From contig NZ_CP017074.1 in NCBI RefSeq assembly GCF_001717465.1, positions 2,928,254 through 2,992,253 of the forward strand: a stretch of DNA of 64,000 nt, read 5' to 3'. Within the stretch, counting starts at the first letter, position 1; each line of letters begins with the position of its first letter. The position numbers and the translations under genes were made by a program. Under the pieces are notes generated by a model. That model saw only the letters and a program-made list of their open reading frames with translations. It made no database searches and was not told where the DNA came from. This DNA comes from Luteimonas sp. JM171. GTDB taxonomy: Bacteria > Pseudomonadota > Gammaproteobacteria > Xanthomonadales > Xanthomonadaceae. Positions 37,672 to 51,221 of the stretch are shown piece by piece.

Positions 37672-40194
37672 ATGACGCGATATCCCAGCCGCCACCTGCT
37701 CGCCCTTGCCCTTGCGGCGGCACTGGCCTCCCCGGCGATGGCGCAAGACGAAGGCGCGCCGCCCCCGGCCGCGGCCACGCAGGCACCCGCCGAGGCGGCT
37801 TTCACCGTCAGCGACATCCGGGTGGATGGCCTGCAGCGCATTGGCGCCGGCACCGTGTTCACCTACCTGCCCATCGAGCGCGGCGACCGCGTCGATCAGA
37901 CCCGCGTGGGCGAGGCGATCCGCGCCCTGTACCGCACCGGCTTCTTCGAAGATGTGAGCATGGGCCGCCAGGGCGACATCCTGGTGGTGTCGGTCACCGA
38001 GCGCCCGGCGATCAACAGCCTGACGCTGACCGGCAACAAGGACATCAAGACCGAGGACCTGATGCAGGGCCTTCAGGAGATCGGGCTGGCCGAGGGCGAC
38101 ACCTTCGACCGCCTGGCGCTGGACCGCGTCACCCAGGAGCTGACCCGCCAGTACAACAACCGCGGCAAGTACAACGTCCAGATCACGCCCACGGTCTCCA
38201 ACCTCGACCGCAACCGCGTCAACGTCACCATCGCCGTGGACGAAGGTTCGGCCGCGAAGATCCGCCACATCAATATCATCGGCAACGAGTTGTACGACGA
38301 GGAGCAGCTGCGCGAGAGCTGGGAATCGGGCACCAGCAACTGGCTCAGCTGGTACCGCCGCGACGACCAGTACTCGCGCGAGAAGCTCGACGGCGACCGC
38401 GAGAAGCTGCACAACTTCTACCTTGACCGCGGCCACCTGGACTTCAGCGAGGACAGCATCCAGGTCTCGATCAGCCCCGACCGCCAGGACATGTACATCA
38501 CCGCCGGCATCACCGAGGGCGAGGTGTACACCTTGTCAGAGGTGGAGATCACCGGCGACACGGTGCTGCCGGTGGAGGACCTGGAGTCGCGGCTGTTCAT
38601 CCGCGAGGGCCAGACCTTCTCCCGCGCCCTGCTGGAGCTGAGCTCGGATTCGATCGTCGCCACGCTGAGCAACATCGGCTACGCCTTTGCGCAGGTGAAC
38701 CCGGTCCCGGAGGTCAACCGCGAGGACCGCACGGTCAAGATCAACATGCAGGTGGTGCCGGGCCCGCGGGTGAACGTGCGCCGGATCGTGTTCCGCGGCA
38801 ACACCCGCACGGCGGACGAAGTGCTGCGCCGGGAGATGCGCCAGTTCGAGGGCGCCTGGTATTCGCAGGCCGCGCTGGACCGCTCGCGCGTGCGCCTGCA
38901 GCGCCTGGGCTTCTTCGAGTCCGGCAGCGTGAGCGTGGAGACCGAGCCGGTCCCGGGGACCCCGGACCAGGTGGACGTGGTCGTCAACGTCACGGAAACG
39001 GCGTCGGGCAGCTTTGTCTTCGGCCTTGGCTATTCGCAGCTGGCGGGCGTCACCACCTCGGTCCAGCTCTCGCAGAACAACTTCCTGGGCAGCGGCAACC
39101 GGGTCTCGATCGAGGCCAGCCGCAACCTGTACCTCCAGCGCTACGCGTTCTCCTATCACAACCCCTATTTCACCGACGAGGGGCTGTCGATGGGCTACAA
39201 CCTGTGGTGGCGCGAATTCGACAACTCCGAGTTCAACACCGCCCAGTATTCGTCCACCAGCGCCGCCGGCCAGTTCTTCTTCGGCGTGCCGATCAGCGAG
39301 CACGACAGCTTCTCGGTGCTGTTCGGGCTGGACCGCAACGAGATCCATGCCTGGCGCGGCGCGACCCCGGATTCGATCGTCGACTACATCGACGCGTTCG
39401 GCTCCCGCACCTTCCATGCCTGGCGCACCGAGCTGGGCTGGGCCCGCGACACCCGCAACGACTTCCTGCAGCCGACCCGCGGCACCTACCAGCGGATCGC
39501 GGCGGAAGTCACGCTGCCGGGCTCCACCGCCGAGTACTACAAGCTCAACTACGAGTTCTCCAAGTACTGGCCGCTGCACCGCACGATGGTGCTCAACACG
39601 CGGACCGAGATCGGCTACGGCGACAGCTACGGCAGCGACGTCACGCGCGACGTGTGCTACAGCCCGCCGCCGCCACCCACCCAGGACAACCCGTTCCCGC
39701 CGGCCCCGCCGCCGTCCGACCCGTGCACGCCCGGCTCCGATGACTACGTGCGCACCCTGACGGCCAGCGGCCTGCCGTTCTACGAGAACTTCTACGCCGG
39801 CGGCACGCGCTCGGTGCGCGGTTTCCGCGACAACACCCTGGGCCCGCGCGAATCGGTGGCCGGCAGCAATTACCTGCAGCCGCTGGGCGGCGCGCTCAAG
39901 ACGGTGGGCTCGCTGGAGATGTACTTCCCGACCCTGCTCGATTCCCCGGCCGCGCGCATCTCCGCGTTCGTGGACTTCGGCACCGTGTTCGCCGACGCCG
40001 ATGCCTTCGACGCGAAGGATTTCCGTGCGTCGGTGGGCGTCGCGCTGATGTGGCGCGCGCCGGTCGGCCCGATCTCGATCAGCTATGCCTATCCGATCCG
40101 CAAGCAGGACGACGTGTTTGGCGGCTCGGGGGACCTGATCCGCCGCGGCGATGAGGTCGAGCGCCTGCAGTTCACCTTCGGCGGCGCGTTCTGA
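37672..40194 (+). CDS. bamA: Outer membrane protein assembly factor BamA
   Basis: 840-residue Omp85 protein, the core of the beta-barrel assembly machine. Signal peptide at about residues 1-24 (LLALALAAALASPAMA/QDE), five POTRA domains (to about 425), then a 16-strand barrel ending in FTFGGAF with the C-terminal Phe. The barrel-loop motif TRSVRGFRDNTLGP (VRGF of L6) is present. Just before it, an extracellular insertion between Cys662 and Cys685 has 12 prolines in 22 residues. No skp/ompH gene lies between bamA and lpxD. Confidence 0.97.
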   Translation: MTRYPSRHLLALALAAALASPAMAQDEGAPPPAAATQAPAEAAFTVSDIRVDGLQRIGAGTVFTYLPIERGDRVDQTRVGEAIRALYRTGFFEDVSMGRQGDILVVSVTERPAINSLTLTGNKDIKTEDLMQGLQEIGLAEGDTFDRLALDRVTQELTRQYNNRGKYNVQITPTVSNLDRNRVNVTIAVDEGSAAKIRHINIIGNELYDEEQLRESWESGTSNWLSWYRRDDQYSREKLDGDREKLHNFYLDRGHLDFSEDSIQVSISPDRQDMYITAGITEGEVYTLSEVEITGDTVLPVEDLESRLFIREGQTFSRALLELSSDSIVATLSNIGYAFAQVNPVPEVNREDRTVKINMQVVPGPRVNVRRIVFRGNTRTADEVLRREMRQFEGAWYSQAALDRSRVRLQRLGFFESGSVSVETEPVPGTPDQVDVVVNVTETASGSFVFGLGYSQLAGVTTSVQLSQNNFLGSGNRVSIEASRNLYLQRYAFSYHNPYFTDEGLSMGYNLWWREFDNSEFNTAQYSSTSAAGQFFFGVPISEHDSFSVLFGLDRNEIHAWRGATPDSIVDYIDAFGSRTFHAWRTELGWARDTRNDFLQPTRGTYQRIAAEVTLPGSTAEYYKLNYEFSKYWPLHRTMVLNTRTEIGYGDSYGSDVTRDVCYSPPPPPTQDNPFPPAPPPSDPCTPGSDDYVRTLTASGLPFYENFYAGGTRSVRGFRDNTLGPRESVAGSNYLQPLGGALKTVGSLEMYFPTLLDSPAARISAFVDFGTVFADADAFDAKDFRASVGVALMWRAPVGPISISYAYPIRKQDDVFGGSGDLIRRGDEVERLQFTFGGAF

Positions 40195-40222
40195 CGGCGC
40201 GCTGCTCGAACAGGGAACGCTG

Positions 40223-41245
40223 ATGGAAACGAAGGTGTACACGGCCGGGCAGATCGCGGACCGGCTCGGCCTGGAACTGCGCGGCGATGGCGGGGTACGC
40301 ATCTGCGGCGTGGCCAGCCTGGGCGCGGCCGGACCGGATGAACTGGGCTTCATGGCCAATCCGCGCTATCGCGACCAGCTGGCCGCGAGCCGCGCCGGGG
40401 TGGTGATCCTGCGGCCCGAAGACGCCGACAGCCACGCCGGCACGGTGCTGCTCGCGCCGGACCCGTACGTGGCCTACGCCCGCGCCGCGGCGCTGTTCGA
40501 GGTCCGGGAAGCGGCCGCGCCCGGCATCCATCCCAGTGCCGTGGTGGATCCATCTGCCGAGGTTGACCCGGGCGCCCACGTGGGCCCGCTCTCCACGATC
40601 GGCCCGCGCACGCGGGTCGCCCGCGGCGCGGTGATCGGCCCGGGCTGCACCATCGGCGAGGACTGCGAGATCGGCGAAGGCACCGAGCTGGTGGCGCGGG
40701 TGAGCCTGGTGCGCCGCGTGCGCATCGGTGCGCGCACCGTGGTCCACCCCGGCGCGGTCCTGGGTGCCGACGGCTTTGGCCTGGCGATGGAAGCCGGCCA
40801 GTGGATCAAGGTGCCGCAGCTGGGCGGCGTGCGGATCGGCGACGACTGCGAGATCGGCGCCAATACCACCATCGACCGTGGCGCCATCGACGACACCGTG
40901 CTGGAAGACAACGTGCGCCTGGACAACCTGATCCAGATCGCACACAACGTCCACGTGGGCGCGCACACCGCCATGGCCGGCTGCGTGGGCGTCGCCGGCA
41001 GCACCCGGATCGGGCGCTACTGCATGCTGGCCGGGCAGGTCGGCGTGGCCGGCCACCTGGAGATCTGCGACCGGGTCACGGTGATGGCCAAGAGCATGGT
41101 CTCCCACTCGATCACCGAGCCGGGCGAGTATGCTTCCGGCATCCCGGCGACGCCGGCGCGCGACTGGCGCCGCAACGCGGTCCGCATCCGCCAGCTGGAC
41201 ACGCTCGCACGGCGCATCAGCGCATTGGAAAAGGAAGGGGAATGA
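40223..41245 (+). CDS. lpxD: UDP-3-O-acyl-glucosamine N-acyltransferase
   Basis: 340-residue third enzyme of lipid A synthesis, adding the N-linked hydroxyacyl chain. Uridine-binding N-terminal domain, then left-handed beta-helix hexapeptide repeats (HPSAVVDPSAEVDPGAHVG onward), catalytic His in NLIQIAHNVHVGAHTAMAG and a C-terminal helix. ATG 40223 follows AGGGA; the longer frame upstream overlaps bamA. ATGA overlap with fabZ. Confidence 0.97.
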   Translation: METKVYTAGQIADRLGLELRGDGGVRICGVASLGAAGPDELGFMANPRYRDQLAASRAGVVILRPEDADSHAGTVLLAPDPYVAYARAAALFEVREAAAPGIHPSAVVDPSAEVDPGAHVGPLSTIGPRTRVARGAVIGPGCTIGEDCEIGEGTELVARVSLVRRVRIGARTVVHPGAVLGADGFGLAMEAGQWIKVPQLGGVRIGDDCEIGANTTIDRGAIDDTVLEDNVRLDNLIQIAHNVHVGAHTAMAGCVGVAGSTRIGRYCMLAGQVGVAGHLEICDRVTVMAKSMVSHSITEPGEYASGIPATPARDWRRNAVRIRQLDTLARRISALEKEGE

Positions 41246-41700
41246 GCAAGACACAGCCATCGATGCCGATGGACATCACTGCGATCCAGGCGCTGCTGCC
41301 GCACCGCTATCCGTTCCTGCTGGTCGACCGCGTGGTCGAGGCGGAACCGGGCAAGCGGGTGCTGTGCTACAAGTCCGTGAGCGGCAATGAACAGTTCTTC
41401 CAGGGGCATTTCCCCGGCCAGCCGGTGATGCCCGGCGTGCTGGTGATCGAGGCCCTGGCCCAGGCCGGCGGCATCCTCAGCCACCTGAGCCGCGAAGAGG
41501 ACACCAGCGGCCGGGTGTCGTACCTGGTCAAGGTGGACAAGGCCCGCTTCTCCAACATGGTGGTCCCGGGCGATCGCCTGGACCTGGAGGTGGAAATCCG
41601 ACGCGAGATCCGCAACATGACGCTGTACGCCGGCACTGCCAGCGTCGATGGCAAGGAGGTGGCCTGCGCCGAGATCCTGTGCGCGGAGGTCGATTCCTGA
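41242..41700 (+). CDS. fabZ: (3R)-hydroxyacyl-ACP dehydratase FabZ
   Basis: 152-residue hot-dog fold dehydratase of fatty acid elongation, sharing 3-hydroxyacyl-ACP with the Lpx enzymes around it. [14 protein letters not shown] opens the domain; the catalytic pair is in [20 protein letters not shown] (His and Glu). The ATG overlaps the lpxD TGA by four bases. Confidence 0.97.
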   Translation: MSKTQPSMPMDITAIQALLPHRYPFLLVDRVVEAEPGKRVLCYKSVSGNEQFFQGHFPGQPVMPGVLVIEALAQAGGILSHLSREEDTSGRVSYLVKVDKARFSNMVVPGDRLDLEVEIRREIRNMTLYAGTASVDGKEVACAEILCAEVDS

Positions 41701-41701
41701 C

Positions 41702-42490
41702 ATGTCTGCCGGCGGCCAGGTGCATCCCAGCGCGATCGTCGACCCGTCGGCCCGGCTGGGCGAAGGTGTCTGCGTCGGGGCATTCACCATCATCGGCCCC
41801 GGCGTGGAGATCGGCGACGGCACCCGCATCGGCCCGCACTGCAGCATCCACGGCCCCACCCGCATCGGCCGGGACAACGTGATCCACGGCCACGCCGCCA
41901 TCGGCGGCGATCCGCAGGACAAGAAGTACGCCGGCGAGACGGTGCGCCTTGAAATCGGCGACGGCAACGTCATCCGCGAGTTCACCACCATCAACCGCGG
42001 CACCGGCGGTGGCGGCGGGGTCACCCGCATCGGCGATGGCAACTGGCTGCTTGCCTACACCCATATCGCCCACGACTGCATCGTCGGCAGCCACTGCGTG
42101 TTCTCCAACAACGCCACGCTCGCCGGGCACGTGGAAATCGGCGACCACGTGATCCTCAGCGGGTTCGTGGGCATCCACCAGTTCTGCCGCATCGGCAAGC
42201 ACGCTTTCATCGGCATGGGCGCGTTCGTCAACGGCGACGTGCCGCCGTTCCTGATGGTGGCGCAGGAAAGCTATGGCCGCCCGCGCGGGATCAACAGCGA
42301 GGGCCTGAAGCGGCGCGGCTTCGACCCCGGACGGACCGCCGCCATCAAGCGCGCCTACCGTGCGCTGTACATGTCCGGCGCCGACCTCGCCCAGGCGCGC
42401 GAGCGGCTGGCGGAGTTGGCCGGCGAAAGCGAAGACGTGCGCGCCATGCTGGAATTCATCGACTCGGGCCAGCGCGCCCTGCTCCGATGA
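41702..42490 (+). CDS. lpxA: UDP-N-acetylglucosamine O-acyltransferase
   Basis: 262-residue first enzyme of lipid A synthesis. Hexapeptide beta-helix ([36 protein letters not shown]), catalytic His in [16 protein letters not shown], and substrate-site sequences [17 protein letters not shown] and [11 protein letters not shown] lies one base after the fabZ stop; its end overlaps lpxB by four bases. Confidence 0.98.
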   Translation: MSAGGQVHPSAIVDPSARLGEGVCVGAFTIIGPGVEIGDGTRIGPHCSIHGPTRIGRDNVIHGHAAIGGDPQDKKYAGETVRLEIGDGNVIREFTTINRGTGGGGGVTRIGDGNWLLAYTHIAHDCIVGSHCVFSNNATLAGHVEIGDHVILSGFVGIHQFCRIGKHAFIGMGAFVNGDVPPFLMVAQESYGRPRGINSEGLKRRGFDPGRTAAIKRAYRALYMSGADLAQARERLAELAGESEDVRAMLEFIDSGQRALLR

Positions 42491-43656
42491 CCCTGGAGCA
42501 GGCGCGTCCGCCACGGTTCGCGCTGGTTGCCGGCGAGGCGTCGGGGGACCAGCTTGGCGCCGGCCTGGTCAGCGAACTTTCCCGGCGGTTTCCCGGCGCC
42601 CTGTTCGCAGGGGTTGGCGGGGCGAAGATGCGCGATGCCGGGCTGGATGCCTGGCACGACGCCTCCGAACTCGCGGTGATGGGCCTGAGCGAAGTGCTCT
42701 CCCACCTGCCACGCCTGCTCGCGCTGCGCTCGCGGCTGCGCAAGCGGTTGCTGCAGTGGCAGCCGGACGCTTTCATCGGCATCGATGCCCCCGACTTCAA
42801 CCTGGGCCTGGAGCGGCAGCTCAAGCGTCGCGGGGTGCGCACGGTCCACTATGTCAGCCCCTCGGTGTGGGCCTGGCGCGCCGGCCGCGCGCGCACCATC
42901 GGACGCAGCGCGGACCGGGTGCTGTGCCTGTTTCCCATGGAACCGGAGATCTACGCCGCCCATGGCGTCGACGCGCGCTTCGTCGGCCATCCCATGGCCG
43001 ACGAGATGCCTCTCAACCCCGACCGCAAGGCCGCGCGGGCGCGCCTGGGCCTGCCACGGGAGGGCACCGTGCTCGCGGTGCTGCCCGGATCGCGGCTGGG
43101 CGAGATCGGCCGGCTGGGGGAACCCTTCCTGCGGGCGGCCCGGCAGGTTGCCGCGCAGGTGCCCGGCTTGCGCGTGGTGGTGCCCGCCGCGAACCCGGGC
43201 TGCCGTGAAGCGATCGACGCGCTCGCCGCGGGCGCCGGCTTTGGCCCGGAGGCGTTGGCGGTGATCGATGGCCAGGCCCGCGAGGCGATGGTGGCATCGG
43301 ACGTGGTGCTGCTCGCCTCCGGCACGGCCACGCTGGAAGCGCTGCTGGCCAAGCGCCCCATGGTGGTGGGCTACAAGGTTGCCCGCGGGACCGAGGTGCT
43401 GGTGCGCTCGGCCGGACTGCTGCGCACCGACCGCTATTCGCTGCCCAACGTGCTGGCGGGCGAGCGCGTGGTGCCGGAACTGATCCAGGAGGACTGCACG
43501 CCCGAGCGGCTGGCGGAAGCGCTCCTGGGCTGGCTGCGCGACCCGGAAGCGGTGGCAGCGCTCGAACCCCGGTTCCGCGATATCCACATGGACCTGCGCC
43601 GCGATGCCTCGGCGCGGGCGGCTGACGTGGTGGAAGCGCTTGTGGTGCGCAAATGA
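42487..43656 (+). CDS. lpxB: Lipid-A-disaccharide synthase
   Basis: 389-residue GT19 glycosyltransferase joining UDP-2,3-diacyl-glucosamine and lipid X. Motifs: [67 protein letters not shown] and [24 protein letters not shown] overlaps on both sides (lpxA, rnhB). Confidence 0.98.
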   Translation: MTLEQARPPRFALVAGEASGDQLGAGLVSELSRRFPGALFAGVGGAKMRDAGLDAWHDASELAVMGLSEVLSHLPRLLALRSRLRKRLLQWQPDAFIGIDAPDFNLGLERQLKRRGVRTVHYVSPSVWAWRAGRARTIGRSADRVLCLFPMEPEIYAAHGVDARFVGHPMADEMPLNPDRKAARARLGLPREGTVLAVLPGSRLGEIGRLGEPFLRAARQVAAQVPGLRVVVPAANPGCREAIDALAAGAGFGPEALAVIDGQAREAMVASDVVLLASGTATLEALLAKRPMVVGYKVARGTEVLVRSAGLLRTDRYSLPNVLAGERVVPELIQEDCTPERLAEALLGWLRDPEAVAALEPRFRDIHMDLRRDASARAADVVEALVVRK

Positions 43657-44243
43657 GCCTGCTGGTGGCGGGCGTGGACGAAGCCGGGCGCGGCCCGCTT
43701 GCCGGACCGGTGGCGGTGGCGGCGGTGATCCTGCGTGAGGGCCATGCGCTGGACGGCCTGGATGACTCCAAGCGGCTGACCGAGGCGCGGCGCGAAGCCC
43801 TGTACCCCCAGATCATCGCCTCTGCGCTGGCGTGGCGGGTGGAGTTCGTGGAGTGCGACGAGATCGACCGCCTCAACATCCTCCAGGCCACGCTGGCCGG
43901 GATGTGCCGGGCGCTGCGCGCGCTCTCTCCGGCCGCGCAGCTGGCCAGGATCGACGGCAACCAGATGCCGCGCGACCTCCCCTGCCCGGCCGAAACCGTG
44001 GTCGGCGGCGACGGCCTGGAGCCGGCGATCATGGCCGCGTCGATCCTGGCCAAGGTCTCGCGCGACCGCCTGATGCGCGAGCTGCACCTGAAGTACCCGC
44101 AGTACGGTTTCGACCGGCACAAGGGCTACGCGAGCCGCGAGCACCTCGCGGCCCTGGAAGCGCACGGCCCCTGCCCGGCGCACCGGCGCAGCTTCATGCC
44201 GGTGCAGATGTCGCTCACACTGGATCGACCGGTCCCCGGATGA
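43653..44243 (+). CDS. rnhB: Ribonuclease HII
   Basis: 196-residue RNase H type 2 that nicks RNA in RNA-DNA hybrids and at misincorporated ribonucleotides. [15 protein letters not shown] holds the DE catalytic pair; [26 protein letters not shown] and [11 protein letters not shown] are family motifs. Its last 29 bases overlap the end of the convergent hypothetical gene. Confidence 0.97.
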   Translation: MSLLVAGVDEAGRGPLAGPVAVAAVILREGHALDGLDDSKRLTEARREALYPQIIASALAWRVEFVECDEIDRLNILQATLAGMCRALRALSPAAQLARIDGNQMPRDLPCPAETVVGGDGLEPAIMAASILAKVSRDRLMRELHLKYPQYGFDRHKGYASREHLAALEAHGPCPAHRRSFMPVQMSLTLDRPVPG

Positions 44244-44619
44244 TCACCGCCATCATCACGTTGACCAGCAGGGCGCCGTGGCCTTCCGGCGGATCCTTCC
44301 CTTCGAGCAACGTCACCTGATACGGGTATTCGTCGGACGCTTTGGCGTGGATCGTCGCTTCGGCAACGCCATGGTCGTCGGATTGGATGACATCCGGCTC
44401 CTTGACTTCCCTGTCGGGCGGCCGCGGCTTCGACGGGTCAGTTGCCTTGAACGTGACCCGGAAGCTCCGACCGGGCCATTCCCAGCGCACCTTGTCGCCG
44501 CTGCGCAATCCAAGGATCCTCGGCTTCATCGCCAGGACCCCATTCCCCATGTCGCCGATCCGGATGACGAAATCGATTTTCGCCCCAAGCTCGCCCGGGT
44601 TCGTGTCATCGTTGCTCAT
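44215..44619 (-). CDS. Hypothetical protein, partner of the CadC-like regulator
   Basis: 134 residues from ATG 44619, which lies inside the end of the upstream regulator gene (14-base overlap), suggesting a two-gene unit. No signal peptide or membrane segment. The middle looks like a small all-beta domain ([53 protein letters not shown]) with an acidic/charged stretch ([18 protein letters not shown]) between strands. I recognise no family; a cupredoxin-like or PilZ-size fold is only a guess. The 3' end overlaps rnhB on the other strand. Confidence 0.7.
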   Translation of the reverse strand: MSNDDTNPGELGAKIDFVIRIGDMGNGVLAMKPRILGLRSGDKVRWEWPGRSFRVTFKATDPSKPRPPDREVKEPDVIQSDDHGVAEATIHAKASDEYPYQVTLLEGKDPPEGHGALLVNVMMAVIIRGPVDPV

Positions 44620-46804
44620 CTGCGCTCTCCAGCTTGGCGCCCTCCCCCCGGGCGGGTTTGTCCACCCCTGTACCGGCTGTTCCACTGCCGCCTGCGGCGC
44701 TGACGATGCGCGCCAGCAGCGGGTTGGAACGGATGCGTGATTCCGGCAAACCCGATTCGCGCGCACGGTCGAGCCAGTCCAGCGCGGCGGCGCGGTCGCC
44801 GGCAGCGGCCGTCGTCAGCGCGTTGAAGACCGCGACGTCCGCCCGGCGGTCGCCCAATTCCGAGGAGCGCTGCACGAGTGCAAGCGCGCGCCGCTGCTCG
44901 CCCAGGTTCACCCGGTACCAGCCCAGGGCCGCAGTCATGGTGGCGTCGCCGGCGTTGATCTGGAGGTATTCGTCCGCGATCCCGGCCGCGCGGGCGTAGG
45001 CCGCCGGGGCCTGGCCCGCGGTCACCGGGTTCGCCAACAGGGCATCGCCCAGGTTGCCCCAGATCAGCGGATCGTCAGCATCCAGCTCCAGCGCCCGCCT
45101 CAACAGGGTCACGGCCGCGTCCAGGTCACCCTGTTGCGCCTGCAGGTCTGCGTAGTTGCTCAGAACCGGGGCGGTTGGCCGGATTGCAAGGGAGCGCTCG
45201 AAGGCCTGTTCGGCAAGTTCATTGTGCCCGGCCACCAGGTACACGCCGCCCAGGCTGCTCCACAGCAGCGGATCCTCGGGCCGCAGTTCCACGGCCCGGC
45301 GAAATGACGAGATCGCTGCGTCCAGGTTGCCGGCCAGGTAATGCTCCACCCCCAGCCGGCCGTGGATGATACCGTTGCCGGGGCTCAGCGCCAGGGCCTG
45401 GTCGAAGTACTCCGCCGCGCGGGCGTGCTCGCCGCGCGCGGCATGCAGCCGGCCCAGGCCGACCAGCGCTGCGGGCGCCCGCGCCGGATCACGGCGCGCC
45501 CTGGCATAGTGCGCCAGCGCCTGCTCGAAGTCGCCGCTGACGCGGTGCAGGTCGCCGAAGGCCAGGTCGATCTCCGCCGAGGCGGGCGCCATCTCCCGCG
45601 CAAGGGCGCACGCGGTCTGCGCGTCCCGGAACGCCTGGGCGTCGCGGACATCGGCAAAGCGGACCAGCCGCGAGCGGCAGATCCCCGCCTGGGCCCGGAT
45701 GAATCCGCCGTCTTCCTCCAGCGCCTGGCCGAACCAGTTGATCGCGCTGTCCACCCCGCCACCGGCGCCGCCGCCCAGGCGCAGCTGCTGCAAGCCGCGC
45801 AGGTAGGCATCGAAGGCGGCGGTGCTGCGGGTCGGCTGCAGGCGCCCGGCGAGCCGCTCGCGCTGGCCGGGCATGGCCCCCAGCAGCGACTGGACCACTT
45901 CGCCGGCGATCTCGGCCTGGGTATCGAAGATGTCCGAGAGTTCCCGGTCGTAGCTCTGGCTCCACAGGGTGAAGCCGCTGGCGCAGTCCGACAGTCGGGT
46001 GGTGATCCGCACCCGGTTGCCTTCGTGGCGGACGCTGGCGTTGAGGACCGTGGCCACGCCCAACAGCGCCCCGAGACGGCGCACGTCCGTGCCCAGTTCC
46101 ACGGCGTCGGCAGGCGAGACGGGCGCCGCCACCTTCAGGCCCTCCACCCCGGCCAGCGCGTCATGCAGCTCCACCGCCAGGCCCTCTGCGAAGTAGTCCC
46201 GGTCGCGGTCGGCCCCCAGGTTGATGAACGGCATGACGGCGATCGAGGGCTCGGCTGGCCGGACCGGGGCGGCCCGGCGCTCGCTCCACCACAGCGCACC
46301 CGCAAGCACGAGTGCGGCCAGCACCGGCAGCACCCAGGATGGGCGCAGCCAGCGGGCGACCAGCACGCCCGGCGCCCTGTCCGGACCCGCGGCCTGGATG
46401 AGGCCGGGTGGCGGGGCCGGAGCGGCTTCAAGCGCAGGTTCCGGCCGCCGTTCCATTGGCGGCGGCTCCAGCTCGCCGATGAACGCGTAGCCCAGCGCGT
46501 GCCGGGTCTGGATGTAGCGCGGATGGTGCGAATCGTCGTCCAGCGCGGCCCGGAGCTGGGCGATCGCCCTTGTCAGCACGCCCGGAGTCACATGGCGGTG
46601 GCCCCACACCTGATCGAGCAGTTCGTCGCGGGGCACCAGTTCGCCGGGGCGCTCGAGCAGGGCCAAGAGGACGGCGAACGCCTTGGGCTCGACCTGCTGG
46701 GGAACCCCGGCGCGAGTCAGGACGTGGCCGGCGGCATCGACCTCCACGTCCCCGAAGCGGAAAAACCGCGCCGGCGGATTTGCACCGCCTGAATGGGGCG
46801 CCAT
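44606..46804 (-). CDS. CadC-like membrane-anchored winged-helix/TPR regulator
   Basis: 732 residues. Residues about 12-110 form an OmpR/PhoB-type winged helix (VEPKAFAVLLALLERPGELV, LDQVWGHRHVTPGVLTRAIA, YIQTRHALGYAFIG) used for DNA binding. A proline-rich linker and one transmembrane helix (about 155-175, WVLPVLAALVLAGALWW) follow. The periplasmic part begins with a TolB/adenylate-cyclase-associated-like domain (SIAVMPFINLGADRDRDYF, FTLWSQSYDRELSDIFDTQ) and continues with about seven tetratricopeptide repeats. This is the one-component ToxR/CadC plan without a recognisable ligand. A ribosome site (GAGGAAAAGG) precedes ATG 46804. Confidence 0.9.
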   Translation of the reverse strand: MAPHSGGANPPARFFRFGDVEVDAAGHVLTRAGVPQQVEPKAFAVLLALLERPGELVPRDELLDQVWGHRHVTPGVLTRAIAQLRAALDDDSHHPRYIQTRHALGYAFIGELEPPPMERRPEPALEAAPAPPPGLIQAAGPDRAPGVLVARWLRPSWVLPVLAALVLAGALWWSERRAAPVRPAEPSIAVMPFINLGADRDRDYFAEGLAVELHDALAGVEGLKVAAPVSPADAVELGTDVRRLGALLGVATVLNASVRHEGNRVRITTRLSDCASGFTLWSQSYDRELSDIFDTQAEIAGEVVQSLLGAMPGQRERLAGRLQPTRSTAAFDAYLRGLQQLRLGGGAGGGVDSAINWFGQALEEDGGFIRAQAGICRSRLVRFADVRDAQAFRDAQTACALAREMAPASAEIDLAFGDLHRVSGDFEQALAHYARARRDPARAPAALVGLGRLHAARGEHARAAEYFDQALALSPGNGIIHGRLGVEHYLAGNLDAAISSFRRAVELRPEDPLLWSSLGGVYLVAGHNELAEQAFERSLAIRPTAPVLSNYADLQAQQGDLDAAVTLLRRALELDADDPLIWGNLGDALLANPVTAGQAPAAYARAAGIADEYLQINAGDATMTAALGWYRVNLGEQRRALALVQRSSELGDRRADVAVFNALTTAAAGDRAAALDWLDRARESGLPESRIRSNPLLARIVSAAGGSGTAGTGVDKPARGEGAKLESADEQR

Positions 46805-46934
46805 CGCCTTTTCCTCATGGCCTCACCGTTCCCTCGGCATTGGTTCATGCGTGCGTCGCGCTTACTTCATGACTTAACGCGGCCCTGCAACGAATCTGGC
46901 CATGCGCCACCCGGCGCCCCCTCAGGAGACCGCC

Positions 46935-47561
46935 ATGAACGCCATTGCCGATTCGATCCTGCCCCTCTCACCGGTGCGCCCGCATCGCCGCTTCCATGTC
47001 GGCGCCCATGCCCTGCGACCCGCTGCGGTAACGGGCTTCAACCGGCTCCTGGAGCAGTTGCAGACCGCGCCCCTGGACGAGGACCAGATCGCCTCCTTCA
47101 GCCGTACAGTGAGCCCGGCCCGCAACGCCACCGCCGTGCCGCCGTGGATCCTGTTGCACATGCGCGATGCGGCCGCCGTCCGGCTGATGCTCGGGGACCC
47201 GGGCTGGGAACCGCTTGATTGCGCCGCCGGGCCCGCCCGCCTCGTCAGCGACTACCTGCGCGACCACGACGGCCTGGTCCCGGACCGCCTCCCGGTCCTG
47301 GGCCGGCTGGACGATTCGATTGTGGTCGAAGCCGCCTGGCCGCACATCGGCGCCGAGGTGCTGGACTACCTGGATTACCGCCGCCTGCGCAGGCTGGAAG
47401 CTTCCCTGCGCGGATGCGACGAGCGCGGTTTCCGGTTCAGCCGCGCCGACTGGGAGGAAGCCCGGCAGGCCGAGGCCGCGCTGGTCCGGCACCTGCGGGA
47501 AGTGGGTACCCGCAGCTACCTGCCGGCAGCTGGCGGGCCCGGCCGGTTCCGCATCAACTGA
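46935..47561 (+). CDS. DUF1232-like protein of unknown function
   Basis: 208 residues. The one recognisable segment, DRLPVLGRLDDSIVVEAAW (about residues 118-136), resembles the DUF1232/YkvA core (PDxxPxxGxxDD), but the hydrophobic helices of typical members are weak here, so it is probably soluble. The C-terminal third is charged and helical. AGGAG lies six bases before the ATG at 46935. Transcribed divergently from the CadC-like regulator, and followed by a hairpin. Confidence 0.75.
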   Translation: MNAIADSILPLSPVRPHRRFHVGAHALRPAAVTGFNRLLEQLQTAPLDEDQIASFSRTVSPARNATAVPPWILLHMRDAAAVRLMLGDPGWEPLDCAAGPARLVSDYLRDHDGLVPDRLPVLGRLDDSIVVEAAWPHIGAEVLDYLDYRRLRRLEASLRGCDERGFRFSRADWEEARQAEAALVRHLREVGTRSYLPAAGGPGRFRIN

Positions 47562-47577
47562 CGTGCGCGCAACGCCA

Positions 47578-47605
47578 GCGGGCGCGCCACGGAAGGCGCG
47601 CCCGC
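47578..47605 (+). terminator. Hairpin after the DUF1232-like gene
   Basis: GCGGGCGCGCC, loop ACGGAA, GGCGCGCCCGC: a perfect 11-bp stem 17 bases after the stop. There is no T-run, so it may be a Rho-assisted end or RNA stabiliser before dnaE. Confidence 0.55.
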
Positions 47606-47657
47606 CCTGCTGTCAAGCCTTGTCCCCGCCTGCCCCGCCGCCTACGCTGCATGGGCC

Positions 47658-51185
<3,528 letters not shown>

Positions 51186-51221
51186 CCCCGCCTCCGGCCG
51201 GCTCCTCCCGAACCTGCCCCG

